From Sipunculus nudus (Eukaryota; Annelida; Sipuncula; Golfingiida; Sipunculidae): a stretch of DNA of 64,000 nucleotides. The notes beneath the pieces were generated by a model. The model did no database searches and had not been told where the DNA came from. It was given only the letters and a program-made list of their open reading frames with translations. A program made the position numbers and the translations under genes. Shown piece by piece: positions 34,259 through 47,072 of this stretch. The first letter of the stretch is position 1. Each line of letters starts with the position of its first letter. The stretch lies in NCBI GenBank assembly GCA_026874595.1, contig CM049311.1:38832676-38896675 (forward strand), read 5' to 3'.

Positions 34259-34333
34259 ATGGAGGGCAGCACTATAAAGCTCTATGGGGATGCAATTATT
34301 ATCGTCATTTTTAGAACGCCTTATGATCTTAAG
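34259..34333 (+). CDS. candidate first coding exon, unidentified gene
   Basis: ATG GAG GGC (G at +4) opens 25 codons, MEGSTIKLYGDAIIIVIFRT then PYDLK, ending exactly at AAG|GTAAGC, a near-consensus splice donor in phase 0. An in-frame TAG lies 48 bases upstream (34211), so this is the first Met of the frame. Hydrophobic residues cluster at AIIIVIF. The preceding 150 bases are CpG-richer than the surroundings, as in a 5' UTR. I do not recognise the protein and found no following exon before the repeat at 34610, so it remains a candidate. Confidence 0.25.
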
Positions 34334-34609
34334 GTAAGCAGTCACTAAAAATACACTAAAAAATAATAATTGTTAGATATGTTTGTGTACTTTCTAACAA
34401 GACCTAAAGTTTCCGTAATTTCCGTTATAATTCCTGTGCATGTTTGTTGAATTTCTGACCGCTTGAACCAAAGCGTATTCCGCACGGTTTAATGGACGAT
34501 AACCAACCTGTGCGCGACACAGCAGTTGACCTGTCACCACAGAGATAGATTTACTCTAGATACTCAAAATGACCGGAGGAATATCGCCATCTGCAGGAAA
34601 AATCATTAG

Positions 34610-34925
34610 GTGTGTCTGCACTCACCGGTCGGCGAGACCTGTAGAAAAAAATAGCCGGCAAAAAAATTGGTAGAGGGGAGGCCGGCTTCAGAAATAATAA
34701 AAAGAAGGAAACATATAGGTTATAGATCAGCCGATTTTTATTTTCGTTTCCGTCGTTAAATCTATCTCATTTTTCGACCCTATAATAATCGGCCGGAAAA
34801 TCCTTGTTAAGGATGTTTGTAGCCGATTTTTCCTGCCAGATTTCTTTAAGTATCCGGCCGGCAGCACTCTCACATCTATCGAACCTACCGAATTTCCGGC
34901 CGATTATTTTGTGAGAGGCCACATT
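34610..34925. repeat. GGCCGG-rich interspersed repeat, copy 2
   Basis: Blocks ATAATCGGCCGGAAAATCC, GTAGCCGATTTTTCCTGCC, TCCGGCCGGCAGCACTC and CTACCGAATTTCCGGCCG. Motifs are shared with 30190-30325 but ordered differently, suggesting a TIR-type element with variable interior. Confidence 0.5.
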
Positions 34926-35967
34926 AAATATTTACCTATCCCCTTTTCTCTTCAGCTGCAACAGTCCACGACATTTCAATGCATTTTTTTATTTTGAATC
35001 CTTGTTCACGAAAACAAACATTGAAAGAAAACATAAACGGGAGCAAATATCACTTCTTCATATATTGTCGGTTATATTGAAGAACCGTTTGTCAAGATTA
35101 TTGGTTATCATGTCGCTCGATTACGTACCCACGTCTTTAAGGAGGGAAAGGGACACAGAACCAGTCTGTGTTTTTTACATTCATGGGATATAAAGACCAC
35201 ACATCTACATGTATATGATTTTGTTGTAATAAAATTTAAGATCCTTGACCTGCTTTTTCTGAAACAATGATAACACATGGCTGTTAGTATATACAGTTAA
35301 TATATGAGTTTACCCGAGGAATTGTAAGTTATGTTCCGGCATGACTTAGTTCTTCAACCGCCGATCAGACTGCGCAGAATTGGACTCACAAGAGAGTCTG
35401 CTGGTTTGTGGGCGTCAATATCTGCCACAAATAATGCACCAGGGCTACTAAATACATGCACAGCGGCGTATAGATATAAATGTATTGAAGAGGAAAGGTA
35501 GTCCGAAGTGAAATATGATCACACAGTTTTAGATTAAAGTGAATGATAGTAAAGGTCAAATATAAGGTGCATATGCTCATGACAAAAACGTTTATATATT
35601 ACACTCTTTTGCTTCTACTAGATCTTATTGACACATGACATGTCGTGTGCCATGTGTCGCCAGCCTGACTTTGATAGTTTTCAGAATATTTATGACACTA
35701 ACCACATGACCTTGACCCTCATCCACGTAATTGGGAATCTTGTAAAAAATAGACTGCTTTCTCAAATGTAGATTTGACTGCATTTCTAAAATAGTTCATA
35801 AAGTATGGTTTAGGTTTCATTCTAGTTAATTGGACCTAAGCCTTTTTCCTTCGTTGTGGCTCTTTTTAAAATGATCTGTCCATTTTTAAAATACTAGTAG
35901 TGCCAAATTTCAATGGGCATCCTTCACAATATATTCCCTCAGACGTTCATCTTTAAAGGTATGTTAA
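34926..35967. other. no recognised gene or element
   Basis: AT-rich. It contains at 35369-35394 a 26-base segment that recurs at 53706-53731 with one mismatch (see findings). Confidence 0.4.
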
Positions 35968-35971
35968 ATAC

Positions 35972-36822
35972 TGTTACGGAACCTAATATCAACAGATCAC
36001 GTATGATCACGTAATGGAGATAAAAAAAATCAGATTCTGTAACACTAAGCAGCGTGAAAAGTCTAGGGGAATGAATAAAGAAGTCAGTGGGTTTTTGTTA
36101 ACATATAGCTATAATTTATTCTTAAAACAACCCTAACATTACAATACACTAAATCAATACAATTACACAGTACAACAATAGTATAACAGCAAATCAATAT
36201 AATCACACAGCATAATAAACAAAGTGCACAGTACCTGGATACAACCACTGTCACAGCGACAAGTCCTTTAAGATGTATAAACCGGATGAACAGTTCACAC
36301 AAATCCTCTCAGAGAATAACAGTCCAATGTAATCGCTAAATTATTTTACTGTAATCCAAAGTGAAATCCTGGCATTGATCCGAAAGGCCAACTGAAGACT
36401 ATATAAAATCAGTCACAAATTTAGAAGAAAAGCTGTAACTGCCGCAATTATAGGAAAAGGTCCACAATTCTGTGTCCGCTGGAATATTTTCTCAACCCAC
36501 TCTTGGCTCTAAAACACAGCCCCCTATTTATAACTTCTCACCCCAAGCCTAGAACTTTCCACTGCCCGAACAAAGAATCTAACATAATACACAGTACACT
36601 AGCCATACAGGAAACATCTAGAACAAGAACGCTGTGTTTGTACATGTCAGGGTTCACACGTGGGCCGACCCGACTCGGCCAGGCGAGAAAGCCCCAGACT
36701 AGCATTTCCGCTGTGCACACGTCAGACCCCACGCTTTGGCCGGGCTATGCCGTCATAGCAACAGACAACGTAAGCGCTGAACAAACACACTGCTGCATAC
36801 AATAAGAGAGACATCTATAACA
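35972..36822 (-). mobile_element. solo LTR, family L1, copy 2 (minus strand)
   Basis: The 851-bp sequence reads, on the minus strand, TGTTATAGATGTC to TTCCGTAACA. It is flanked by the 4-bp duplication ATAC (35968-35971 and 36823-36826). TATAAATAGGGG (minus, 36521-36532) and AATAAA (minus, 36115-36120) match copy 1. The two copies differ at many positions and by small indels, mostly in U3, so they are not recent twins. No internal retrotransposon sequence is attached. Confidence 0.85.
36521..36532 (-). promoter_or_regulatory. LTR core promoter (TATA box), copy 2
   Basis: CCCCTATTTATA on the plus strand is TATAAATAGGGG on the minus strand, as in copy 1. Confidence 0.65.
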
Positions 36823-36826
36823 ATAC

Positions 36827-37964
36827 GCATGAACTGTAGTGTTTTCTCCTTGAAATATTAGAGTTTCTGTCCATCTCAAATCGTTTTTTTTTTTCTCCTT
36901 TACACAAGTGGAAATTTCGCTTTACACCTGGTTACCGAACTCACATAGCAAGATTGTTCAAGCTTCGTATCGGTGTTACTTATGTGTTTCATTTCATGTT
37001 TTTTCCTTGTTAAGGATTTTATAGCGCATGAGCAAGATCGACCGCTGGTCAATCAATCTTGTCTTGGTAAACAGAGACACGTAGGTGGACACGTAGATGC
37101 TTTGGTATAATCACACAGAACCATAACAAACGTATAAAATAGGCAAACTGGTGGTTTGAAGTCCATAACCCGGAATGGTCTTTGCTGAAACACCTGTGTA
37201 TTCAACGTGAGAAACCAACAGCGTGAGAAAATACACACATAAGTGTAAAATACTATGTACCTTAAAGCCACAGTGCGGTGTACTTCAGAACCAACCGGAA
37301 AGTATAAATATTCCCGACTGCTCCTTAATTAGACCGGTTTGGGGACTCACCACTGGGTCTGCATATTGAGCATTGGTGTCATTCCGTAAAATTTGGCCAC
37401 CTCAGTAGGTTCGATTGGCGCGTGTCCTATAGATCTTGACGGATCACTGTAAGGGATTCGTCACAAACTGTCAAGACAAGCTCAGTAATGTCCACTGTGT
37501 ATTGTGAAAAGTGATAATTGACTAGGTGTCTGTGAATTTGTCAATGATAGGCCCTTCCCAGAGGACCTATAGCCCACCACTCTGAAGAGATGTTTAGAAG
37601 TCAGGAGCCCGTTTTGCAGTCAGGATCACCATAAAACAGTGAGGCGTCTACTTATATATCTGTCAAAGTTTCCATTAAACAGCCAAAGGACCCTTTTTTA
37701 TCGTCCGTCATATTTTTTTCGCCATAGGAGGTAGTTCAAAAAGCTAGACTCACTTAATTCAACAGCCTGCAGTACACCTCCCTTCTGCTAAGAGCGGTTT
37801 TATTCCTTTTTCATATCGCTCGTCGGTGAACATTTCTGCTGACATTTATAAAAAATAAGGCTCAGATGTAAAAGTATCCTGTGTAAATGCTTGTGTAATA
37901 TGTCATGTATACCGATATTAAGGCAATGCTAGAAAATTCCCGTTATCTCCGTTATCTTTTGCGA

Positions 37965-38007
<43 letters not shown>

Positions 38008-40213
38008 AAACAACATAAGAACTCGAATGTATAAATGCTACAAGAAATATATGATTTGAGGACGGTATTTAAAAATAACCTCAAGTGGCAGTATGACAGT
38101 TGATATCATCACCACAAAGCAAAGGTATTTATAGTGTACAAAGAGTCTTGACCTTTGACCGTTAAAAGAAAAGATTACTTTTTAAACTCTAAACAATGTA
38201 ATAAAATTATTGTGCTATTTGTGATCAGGTAACAGTATTATGGTAGGCCTATAAAAATGGAATAATGAAGATTTTCCATGTAATCAATTTACAAAAGGCT
38301 AGTATAGTGCGGTACGTTAATAATACCTATATTTATCCTAATATAACCTATTATAAAGCTTTAATATAAGATGGGGTATCAGGAGCTCGTGTCTATTTCT
38401 GCCTAACAATTATTGCGAACTCCTCTGATATATCGAATAACTCCTGGAGTGGAAAATCTAAATAAATCACCTGTAACTAATAACGCTGCAGGTAGAGGAA
38501 GAATTTCCATGGCAACAAAAGAGGGGAGTTTAAGTATTGGTCCTTAAAATAGACATTTACCTTAAACAACTCACATAATCACGGGATGTGCGTCAATTTA
38601 CGTGAATCTGGATATTTTTCTTTAACAAATAAAAACAGAAGAAATAATAAAAAAAATTTACACAAACACCATTCCAAGCTATACCATATCCTTATATTTC
38701 GTTCGCTTGCTATAGAAGAGTCACATGTCACAGGCGCCACGGTATAGTCTATGTATATGTATATATACATTGTATATATTTATATACATGTATATATATA
38801 TGTTCGTTGCGGGAACACTCATTTCAAATGATGGGCCAAACATTTCGTTTGATACATGGCATAATATACAGAAACCTGAGCTAAAAAAATTTCTATATAT
38901 ACCTCCTTCTTCCTCACACTGTTGGGTATCTCGTGTTACAGTCCTTGTGCTCACCCCTTAAGGATGCTTATAGATGCATTTTATTGGGAAGTTTATGAGC
39001 TGTATTTTATTATGTTAATTCCTTTAGGACACTCCCCCAGAGCATTTGACCGCAAGTTTCAGTCTTTACGAACATGCAGTTCGGAATATGCAGGTATGAC
39101 TGCACATCGAGAAATTTGCTGTGCTAACGGTTAAACAATCAGAGGTGAAATAATTTATTATAAAGTTAAGTACGTGTCCTACTTAGTACACAAATGAAAA
39201 ATAAAAATGCAATAATTAATCTAATGGTAGCAACGTTTAGCGAGAGGACCGTTAGGAATATTTTTCTATCATCGATGACGGCGCCGGCTTGTCAGGGAAG
39301 CACCGACTTGTAGACATGCATTCCTCGTCCAGGCGATTACACGACGATAAATGTGGTTTATATCTGAAAATGCATGCATGAAAATAGCTTTCGCTTTAAA
39401 TGGTTCAGATTACAGTTCAGGCTAGGACCGTATCTATATTTATTAACATTCATTTTGTTTCCAAGATACGACGATACAGTATGCACTGCATATCCATTAC
39501 GGAACTGACGTGCACGGCGTATCGATATGTATCGACATAACGGTTTTACTTTCCGATATTAAAAAAGCCTTTTTTTCATAACATATCTAATGCAAAGATC
39601 GATTTAAAGCGTGAGAATATACAATGAAAGTTAACACTGAGGTATTTCCCTGTCAGCTATGAAAATATTACACCAGGGGAACATTTCTAACTAGCGACGG
39701 CCGGGCTGAGTAAAACATTCCGATAACGAAAGTGATGGTTAGTCATTAATATAAAGTGACTGAATGTACAAAACGGAGCAGATACACAGAAGAAATCTTA
39801 AACAATGTGTAAAGAAATCGATGATACCCATGTTGTGATGGATCCAGATGGGGCATCTCTCATTTTATCCATTCATTCGTTATCCATTCGTTATTCATAA
39901 TTTTTCCACATATCATGTTCATTCCCTATCAATAAGATTATTTAGTTATCCACAGTTTATTATTTTCTCGTTCATAAATGAGGATCTTGATGAACAGCTC
40001 TGTGATTTACTACATTACTTATGATAGCATCCATATATTATATACTGAGAGAGGAGGTCTTTTGGTCATTACAGCAGCCTATTTATCATAGGCTGAAAAT
40101 ATATTACGTAAAAATAATTATTCATAAACAAAACAATACAAATTACCTCTATAATTTAAGAAATTAATTTTTTCTTAATACCCATCAACCCCTAACCCGG
40201 TATTAGTGACCCA
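36827..40213. other. no recognised gene; microsatellites only
   Basis: A CT tract spans 37965-38007 and an imperfect TA/TG tract 38748-38805. Short frames on both strands show no domain. The 39240-39560 portion is CpG-richer but has no supported exon. Confidence 0.4.
37965..38007. repeat. (CT)n microsatellite
   Basis: About 20 CT units with one TTT interruption. Confidence 0.9.
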
Positions 40214-40233
40214 CCCCCCCCCCCCCCCCCCCC
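40214..40233. repeat. C20 homopolymer
   Basis: Twenty consecutive C residues; sequencing length may be unreliable. Confidence 0.8.
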
Positions 40234-40317
40234 GTTCACCAAGTTCTTGATCCGCCCGTGCCATATGTAATGGCACAATTATGAATTATAGTTGAAACAA
40301 CAAAAAATAATGGTAAT

Positions 40318-40539
40318 TTAAGGCCCTTCCCTGTCGCTTTCAAAAGCAGATGAAGGCGTCGCAAAGCTGATTAATTTTCCTGGAAGGCATTCACTAAGTT
40401 GGCCGGTGGTGTCGTCTGCTGTATCAAAGCCTCGGTCTCGCCTGCGCTGTCGTCTCTTGATTGTTCTATAAAACCATACAACCCGGGCTTTTGATGACCT
40501 TGTTATTACCGTCAATGGAAAAGAAAGGACAAGCCCCAA
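40318..40539 (-). CDS. unidentified minus-strand frame, possible exon
   Basis: 73 codons ending in TAA. The C-terminal half is basic then acidic/polar (TIKRRQRRRDRGFDTADD and SSAFESDREGP), which is more protein-like than most frames here. A weak acceptor (TTTTATAG) precedes the basic part on the minus strand. No homologue is recognised and no partner exon was found. It could be a last exon or chance in a GC-richer patch. Confidence 0.15.
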   Translation of the reverse strand: MGLVLSFPLTVITRSSKARVVWFYRTIKRRQRRRDRGFDTADDTTGQLSECLPGKLISFATPSSAFESDREGP

Positions 40540-41059
40540 TCAGCGCGCAGGCTTAATAGGATAGTGATGAGACAAGAAACCAGTCGGCGTCGTTTGGCAC
40601 ACCCGAGGTGCCAGTTTTGGCGGCCCCCAAGAGAGCCGTGATGTATAGCCAGTCTGAATCGCCAGCTTGCTGAATCTTTTTCCCAGTCCTCGGTCCTAAT
40701 GAAATTCTATACATCAACAACTTAATCTACTGGTAAACGAATTTATTTTAACCCAGGGTTCAGCATTTAAATAATTTGCTAGGCACCACATTTAAAACCA
40801 TATAGGCTATTGCTTTATCAAAATTGATTTTATTTTTACCAGAAGTAACTGTTTACCCTCAGATAAATAAGGGGCAAACGTTAATTTTGGCTGATAATTT
40901 TTTTCTTCTTTCTTAAACGATACATTTAAATGTAAGCTCCTCGGATTTACTCTCTTTGCATTATAATGATGAAATCAAATATATATAATAATGACATATT
41001 TTTCGTTACATCTACTCAGTTGATCACTCGTTATAAAATGAGGTTGCTTTGTTTTGGAA

Positions 41060-42025
41060 AAGGGCCGTCACATATCCAAAACAGAGCCCGTCCGACTTCT
41101 CTGCGAGTTCATAAAGGGAATTTTCGGCAGGAATACGGCCGGTATTGCTAGATCACTACGGGCTCCGCCTATTTTTAAGGGTCGGCCGGCGTTCGCAGGG
41201 CACCGAAACCTGTTCTTAATTCAGCGATTTTCAAATGGGGAATCTTGAGGTCGCATAGCTCGTAAACAGGTCCCCCGTAGATCGCTCGGGCATCGGCCAA
41301 CATTCTATCGATATTCAGGCAGCAATCCTATAATTTCAGACCATATTTTTTATTTAAAATTTGGACGGAGGTCGGAAGAGCTGCGCGGCTGCCGCACGGG
41401 CTACCTATGATACTTGAACGACCACTGCCGTATCCAGCCCGCGGGCGGCTTTTACTGACCTCGGCCGGGCTCCTCCTGTCAGCTCAGGAATTTGCCCCAG
41501 GGGTTTATGCTGCGATGAAGCGGACTCAGGCTCTTGTGCCACCTTCTTCTTAGGAACGGGTTTCCTTTGCCCCCTTGGTCTTTTATGGCGGCATCTTAGC
41601 TAGCCACTGTAGTACTTAGTACAGAATATGATGTGTAAAACTTTTTACATGCCCGATATAAGCTCGAGGTGCGGACGTCGGAGGACGTCAGGCAGGACGT
41701 TGGGCGGAGCTCACTCGGGCTTCTCCCGGGTGTCGGGCGGGCATCCACAGATCAATTGACCATCGACCGTAACTCGGACGGCGCCCGCCATTATGTCGAG
41801 CGGGCTTCATCCGACTCCCGTTTGTTTACTGACGGCTGTCGGGCGACTTTTTATCTCAAGTGTTCAAAGGCACCGCCCGAGCCCTGTCCAATATTTGACA
41901 GGGTTTACATTTTAAGTGAAAATACGCTTGACTCCGTGGCGGGCTTGAAATTCGGCGACTTTCTGGCGATCCACAAATTCGGCCAGAGGCCGTTAGATAC
42001 TATTATATATGTGACGCAGGTAGAA
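41060..42025. repeat. GC-rich block with degenerate CGGGC/GTCCGAC motifs, possible old element
   Basis: GC content is clearly above the flanks. CCGTCCGACTTC, GGGCGGGCATCC, GTCGGGCGAC and similar motifs recur. CGTCACATAT occurs near the left side (41067) and inverted near the right (as ATATGTGACG, 42008), which might be remnants of terminal inverted repeats. No recognised domain. Confidence 0.3.
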
Positions 42026-42052
42026 AGGCCTGAGTTAATTAAGTTCCAATAA
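41669..42052 (+). CDS. unidentified 127-codon ORF in the GC-rich block
   Basis: The frame begins MRTSEDVRQDVGRSSLG and ends TQVERPELIKFQ, with a plausible globular composition in the second half (FDRVYILSENTLDSVAGLKF). It is the longest non-repetitive plus-strand frame in the window. GC-rich, stop-poor DNA yields such frames by chance. No motif or homologue is recognised; no promoter or splice evidence. Confidence 0.2.
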   Translation: MRTSEDVRQDVGRSSLGLLPGVGRASTDQLTIDRNSDGARHYVERASSDSRLFTDGCRATFYLKCSKAPPEPCPIFDRVYILSENTLDSVAGLKFGDFLAIHKFGQRPLDTIIYVTQVERPELIKFQ

Positions 42053-42058
42053 GTGATA

Positions 42059-43265
42059 TTTAGCGAACCTGTGAGCTTATGCGATGGTGTGGCGTCGTCC
42101 GTGTGCCGTCGTCCTCGTCTGTACGTTAACCCATACTATCTTGAAAACGGCTAGAGTTAGCATCACAAAATTTTATGCAAAAAATTAGTCATCTAAAAAA
42201 CTCTATCGGATTTTGCTTATTTTTTTGGCTAACTGCATTTTCTTAGATTTTATAGGAGAAAAAAAGCTAAAAAAAATTTAAAAATCTTCTTCTCCGAAAC
42301 TGTTTAGCCAAATTGTCCAATATTTCACAGAAATAATTCCTGGAACAATCTCTCTCAAGTTTGTTCGAATGGTTTAAGTTTGGTCATTTTTTGCCGAGTT
42401 ACAGGAAGTTAAATTTAGTCATCTGTCCAAAAAAGCATACTAAAATTAAAACCTCAGAAACGGCTGGAACTATCATCACCAAATTTTATGCCAATGTTGG
42501 TCACATGGGTCATATCTGAAATTGAGGTATTGGTGGCGCCACCTGCATCGACCTTTTTTGTACGGGGGTCATCAGTGGCCGTATAACACTGAGGGCAACA
42601 AATAACTTCTTCTCTGAAACCATACGGCCAAATTGTTTAATATCGCACAGAAATGATTCTAGGGTAGTGCTTTCTGAAGTTTGTTCAAAAGGTTTCAGTT
42701 CAGTGACTTTTGGCTGAGTTATGGGAAGCTGAATTTAGTCATTTTGCTGTATTTTCCCATATGAGTTAAAACCTGCAAAACGTTTTTTGACTGCCGCCAC
42801 TGAGGCCAATTTGTTTAATATTTTACAAGAATATTCCCCTGAATAATTCTTATAATAATTGTCTTTTATGGTTTCAAGGAATGAATTTTGGCTGAATTAT
42901 AAAGATTGAATTGAGTGATTTTACCATATATGTTAAATGTGTGAAGCGGATACATCTAGCCTGGCACCAGTTTATCAGCATTTGTTACATCATCATGCCT
43001 CTAGACATTTAGATTTTAGGTTATCTATGGTTAATATTGACAAGATTGTTTTTTAAAAGCTTTTAAAAAATGTAGATTTATGATTTTATATATTCCTCAT
43101 GCCAGGGAATGTTTACAATCACAGGTATACAGCTGTGTGTGGGTATATAAAGATGGCTGTACATGAATTATAAATAATTGGTATCCATACTCAACTTGAT
43201 TCAAGATTTTGCCATCAGTGAGATGTATCTGTATTATAATTTTGCATTCAATATGCATCTGTAGT
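42059..43265 (+). mobile_element. HINE-like family B, copy 1
   Basis: 5' end TTAGCGAACCTGTGAGCTTA, then GCGATGGTGTGGCGTCGTCC and GTTAACCCATACTATCT. One landmark TTGGTGGCGCCACCTGCAT (about 42530), with TTTTTTGTACGGGGGTCAT after it. The 3' end is indistinct, running into copy 2. No coding content. Confidence 0.65.
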
Positions 43266-43269
43266 AATT

Positions 43270-45498
43270 TTTAGCGGACCTGTGAGCTAATGCGATGATG
43301 TGGCGGCGTCCGTCATCTGTGCGTTAACCCATACTATCTCAAAAACGACTGGAGCAAGCATCATGAAATTTAATGCAAAAAATTAGCCATCTGAAAAACT
43401 CTGCATTTTCTAAGATTTTATAGAGAAAAAAGCTAAAAAAAACTTTAAAAATTATCCCCTCCAAAACAGTTTAGGCAAATTGTTCAATATTTCTCAGAAA
43501 TAATCTTTTATACCATCTCTCTCTAGTTTGTTAGAATGGTTCAATTTCGGTGAATTTTAGCCGAGTTACAGGAAGTTGAACTTAGTCATCTGTCTAAAAA
43601 AGCATACTAAAATTACAATCTCAGAAACGGCCGGAGCTATCATCACCAAATTTTATGCCAGTGTTGGTCCCATGAGTCATATCTGAAATTCAGGTATTGG
43701 TGGCGCCACCTGCATTGACCTTTTTTGTACGGGGGTCATTGGTCATCTGTCCATTAACCCATAATTTCTCAGGAATAGCAGGAGCTACCATCCCTAGATT
43801 TTATGCAATAATCTGTCACATATCAATTGTTGTGGGATTCAGCTTAATTTTTTGCTATCTGCTTTTACTTAGATTTTATAGGGAAAAAGCTGAAAAACCT
43901 TTAAAAGTCTTCTTCCTGTAAACGTCCAGCCAAATTGTTCAATATTTTACAGAAATTAACCCAGAGGCAAGCCCTCTCAAGTTTGTTCAAATGGTTTGCA
44001 TTTGATGAATTTTAGCGGATTACACAAATTCGAATTTAGTCATTTGGCCAAGTAAGCATACTGACATAGTAATCTCAGAAATGACAGAAGCTAGCATTAC
44101 CAAGTATTGTGCAAATGTTAGTCCCATGACTCATATTTGAAGTTGCAGATTTTGTGGTGCCACCTACATTGACCTGTTTTTTTTATGGGCAAAAAACTCA
44201 TAATTTTAGCCTTTCTCAGCTTAAAATGTTTATGATGAAACTGTCAAGTTGAATCGTTCAGTTTTTCAAAAGAATTATCCTAGGACATGGTTCTTTTAAT
44301 CATATCAGAATAGATTGAGTTTGTTGATTTTTGATTGAGTCGTGAAAAGCTTAAGCTGGTCTTATGGCCATTATTATGTCTATTTCAAACTGAGGACTGC
44401 AATAGTGTTCTTCTACAAAATTATTGTTTCAATTATAGCTTCGGTAACGTTGCACAAAATTATTCTTAGTTAGCCTTTATTCAAGTTTACTTGAATGATT
44501 TTTTGCAGAATTATTGGACCTTTAACAATGGAAGGACTGCATCTTTTATTATTCTAGATATTTTGATAAAAAGTGATGATAGCTTGAAAAGAAGGCATTT
44601 AGCCAAGGTCTTTTCAGTATGTGTAAACAGATATACCAACAGGCCAAGATTGTGTCTGCATCTATAAATAGGTTGAGAAACTGCCAACTGTTTCAGATTT
44701 TGCAACAGATCAAGAGTTCATTCAGTGCAGCCAGATATAGGTCAAGAGTTCAATCAGTGCAGCCAAGCACAAGGCATATGATCACCTCATAGGTGACATG
44801 TGAACACCTCATGGACACCATGTGGTCACCTCAAAAGTTCACTCAGTCAAGCCAGGTGCAGGTCATGAGTTCACTCAGTGCAGTAGCCTGAGCCAGCAAA
44901 TTCGTCACAGTTCACTCGGGGCAACTGCCTTTCTCACCTAAGCCTGGTCAGCCCCATGCATCAGACTCAAGGTAAGTTTGATGTATGGGCCTGATATTTT
45001 GACCTGTCTATTTGTCCTTGATGGCTTTCTCGTTCACAAGACAGGTGCCGCTACCTAAAATGACTTTTGCACAGTGTATGTGCCTGCTTATTTCTACAGA
45101 GGAATTTGATATATCAGCCGGAAATTGGGCATACTTATACATATCGAATAGCTTTGTCCTATACAAGACTGGTGGTGCCACCTACAATAATTTTTGCACA
45201 GTGTGTGTCCCTGCTTATTTCTCAGGAGAGGTTTGATATATCAATCTGAAATTGGGCATATGTATATATCTCTGATAGCTTCGTTGTATACAAGACTGGT
45301 GGTGCCAGCTACAATCATTTTTGTGTTGTGTGCACCCATGCCAGGATTTCAGCAGTGATGTTTGTGTAATTGTTTCTTATTCAAAATGTTTAGTACTTGC
45401 ATTGTTTATATACATGAGAAGTAATGGTCCAACATTGAAGCATTATACCTGGTGTATTTCCCAATGCACTGGTTCGCATTAGCCCTGTAGGCCTTGTT
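43270..45498 (+). mobile_element. HINE-like family B, copy 2
   Basis: 5' end TTAGCGGACCTGTGAGCTAA, then TGCGATGATGTGGCGGCG. 3' end TTCGCATTAGCCCTGTAGG then CCTTGTT. The termini are inverted relative to each other (ACCTGTGAGCTAATGCGA against CCTACAGGGCTAATGCGA). Internal landmarks are TGGTGGCGCCACCTGCATT (43698), TGTGGTGCCACCTACATT (44153) and ACTGGTGGTGCCACCTACA (45167). It ends in a ~127-bp tandem (TTTTGCACAGTGT..CCTGCTTATTTCT). Same T|T..CTTGTT ends as family A. Confidence 0.7.
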
Positions 45499-47072
45499 TT
45501 AAATAGCATTTGGTTCATACCGAGGATACCCGACTATACTTCATGTATATATACTGTTTATTTGTGACTTTCCACCTCGCCATGCTGGACCCCCCTTTTC
45601 AGCCACCGCAACCTATTTTTAATGGTTTCAGATAAATTTTTGAGGCGTGGAATCCCCCCCCCCCCCTGATATGGCAGCAAATTGAAAAGAATTCAGTGAG
45701 CCCTTACATATGACAAAGCTCTACAATTCGCCTGCATCGCTGTTCAATGCACAACATCAGAGACACAAAAAATTGCCTTGCATTCCCATCTAAATAAAAC
45801 TACGCTCCACATTTATATAAACTCCTGCTTGCCCTAGCGCTGTAAGACCAACAATGCCATTTTTTCCCCAGAGGTGGAGGGGAGACGGGGGGATTATTTG
45901 ACTAAATGACCACTGGCCATTCACAATACGCTTAGCCGTTCGGCTATCAGTATTACTTTAAAGTATTGTATATTGCTTTTCTGGCATCCCTTTTTCTCTT
46001 ACTGACCAAACGTTTTCGCTGGTTAAGCTTGATATAGATGTATTCCCTTTCAACAATTTATTTTCAGCAGTCCAATTATGTTTATTTTTTTACATTACAT
46101 AGACAAAAATACACACGTTATAATGTCATTAATACTTAAACCAGTTGACCCTATATATTTGTATTATAATTCCACCCTTCGGACCTCTATTTCGGAAAAA
46201 AAAATCAATAAATAAGTAAAAAGATTATGCATAGGTAAAGAGCATGTTCAAACACACAGACATTATGTTGAGTCATGCATTATTATTTTTTTTTTACTTT
46301 TCAAGAGGCTTGGATTTATTCTTCTTTGCGTATGTACAAGGACAACTTACAATAAATAAGTGTGGACAATTTGAACATATACGAGTATGCCATTAAATAT
46401 ACTATAAGTGTATAAAACATCATTTATTCGAAGGCTGCACTGGAATATTTCATTTCTTATTACGATTTATGGATATAGGACTTTTCGGATAAATGAGATA
46501 TGGATAATCGAGGGTCCTCTGTATATGATTTTCGGATTTTTGTCCATTATGGAGGACTGTTAGTTCATCTTTGTATATCTCCCAATTTTATACCTAGGAA
46601 CTATATATTTATACGGTCTCCCGCTTGGGACAGATATTTGTTGTGTATATCCAGACCAATTTCACTAAAAGGGCCAAGATGTGACATGCATTGGATATAC
46701 AGCCTCATACTGTACCATAAGGTGCAACATATAATTCCCATGCTATACAGGTCTGACGAATATAGTGCGTCCAGCCCGCGACCCTGGCCTCCAGAAATAA
46801 ATTGATGCCCCGTGTAGCGTCGGCAAGAGTAGCGCTAGTATTCTGTGGAGACCGCTTCTATGGAAATGAAACCATTCCTTTGGGTCATTCTAATCTATTC
46901 TTCTCTGATATACTATTTATGGTTCATATACACATTTTATTTCAAACACGCTTTATAATACGTGACCACTGATCTTCTCCCCTGATGTCACACCAACCAG
47001 ATCCCTCACAAATACCACATGTTTGGCTCGTAGGATTATTATTACAGGTATGCATGTCTCCTAGTTCCCAGT
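45499..47072. other. no recognised gene; transposon terminus only
   Basis: A C13 run near 45653-45666 and T-rich sequence. A plus frame at 46500-46805 overlaps the Tigger-like terminus and has no recognisable domain. Confidence 0.4.
46477..46523. mobile_element. pogo/Tigger-like terminal inverted repeat, single end
   Basis: TTTTCGGATAAATGAGATA and TGGATAATCGAGGGTCCTC then TGTA. Reverse complemented it reads TACAGAGGACCCTCGATTAT, a typical Tigger-type terminus from memory. No matching left end was found, so the element is truncated or too eroded. Confidence 0.5.
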
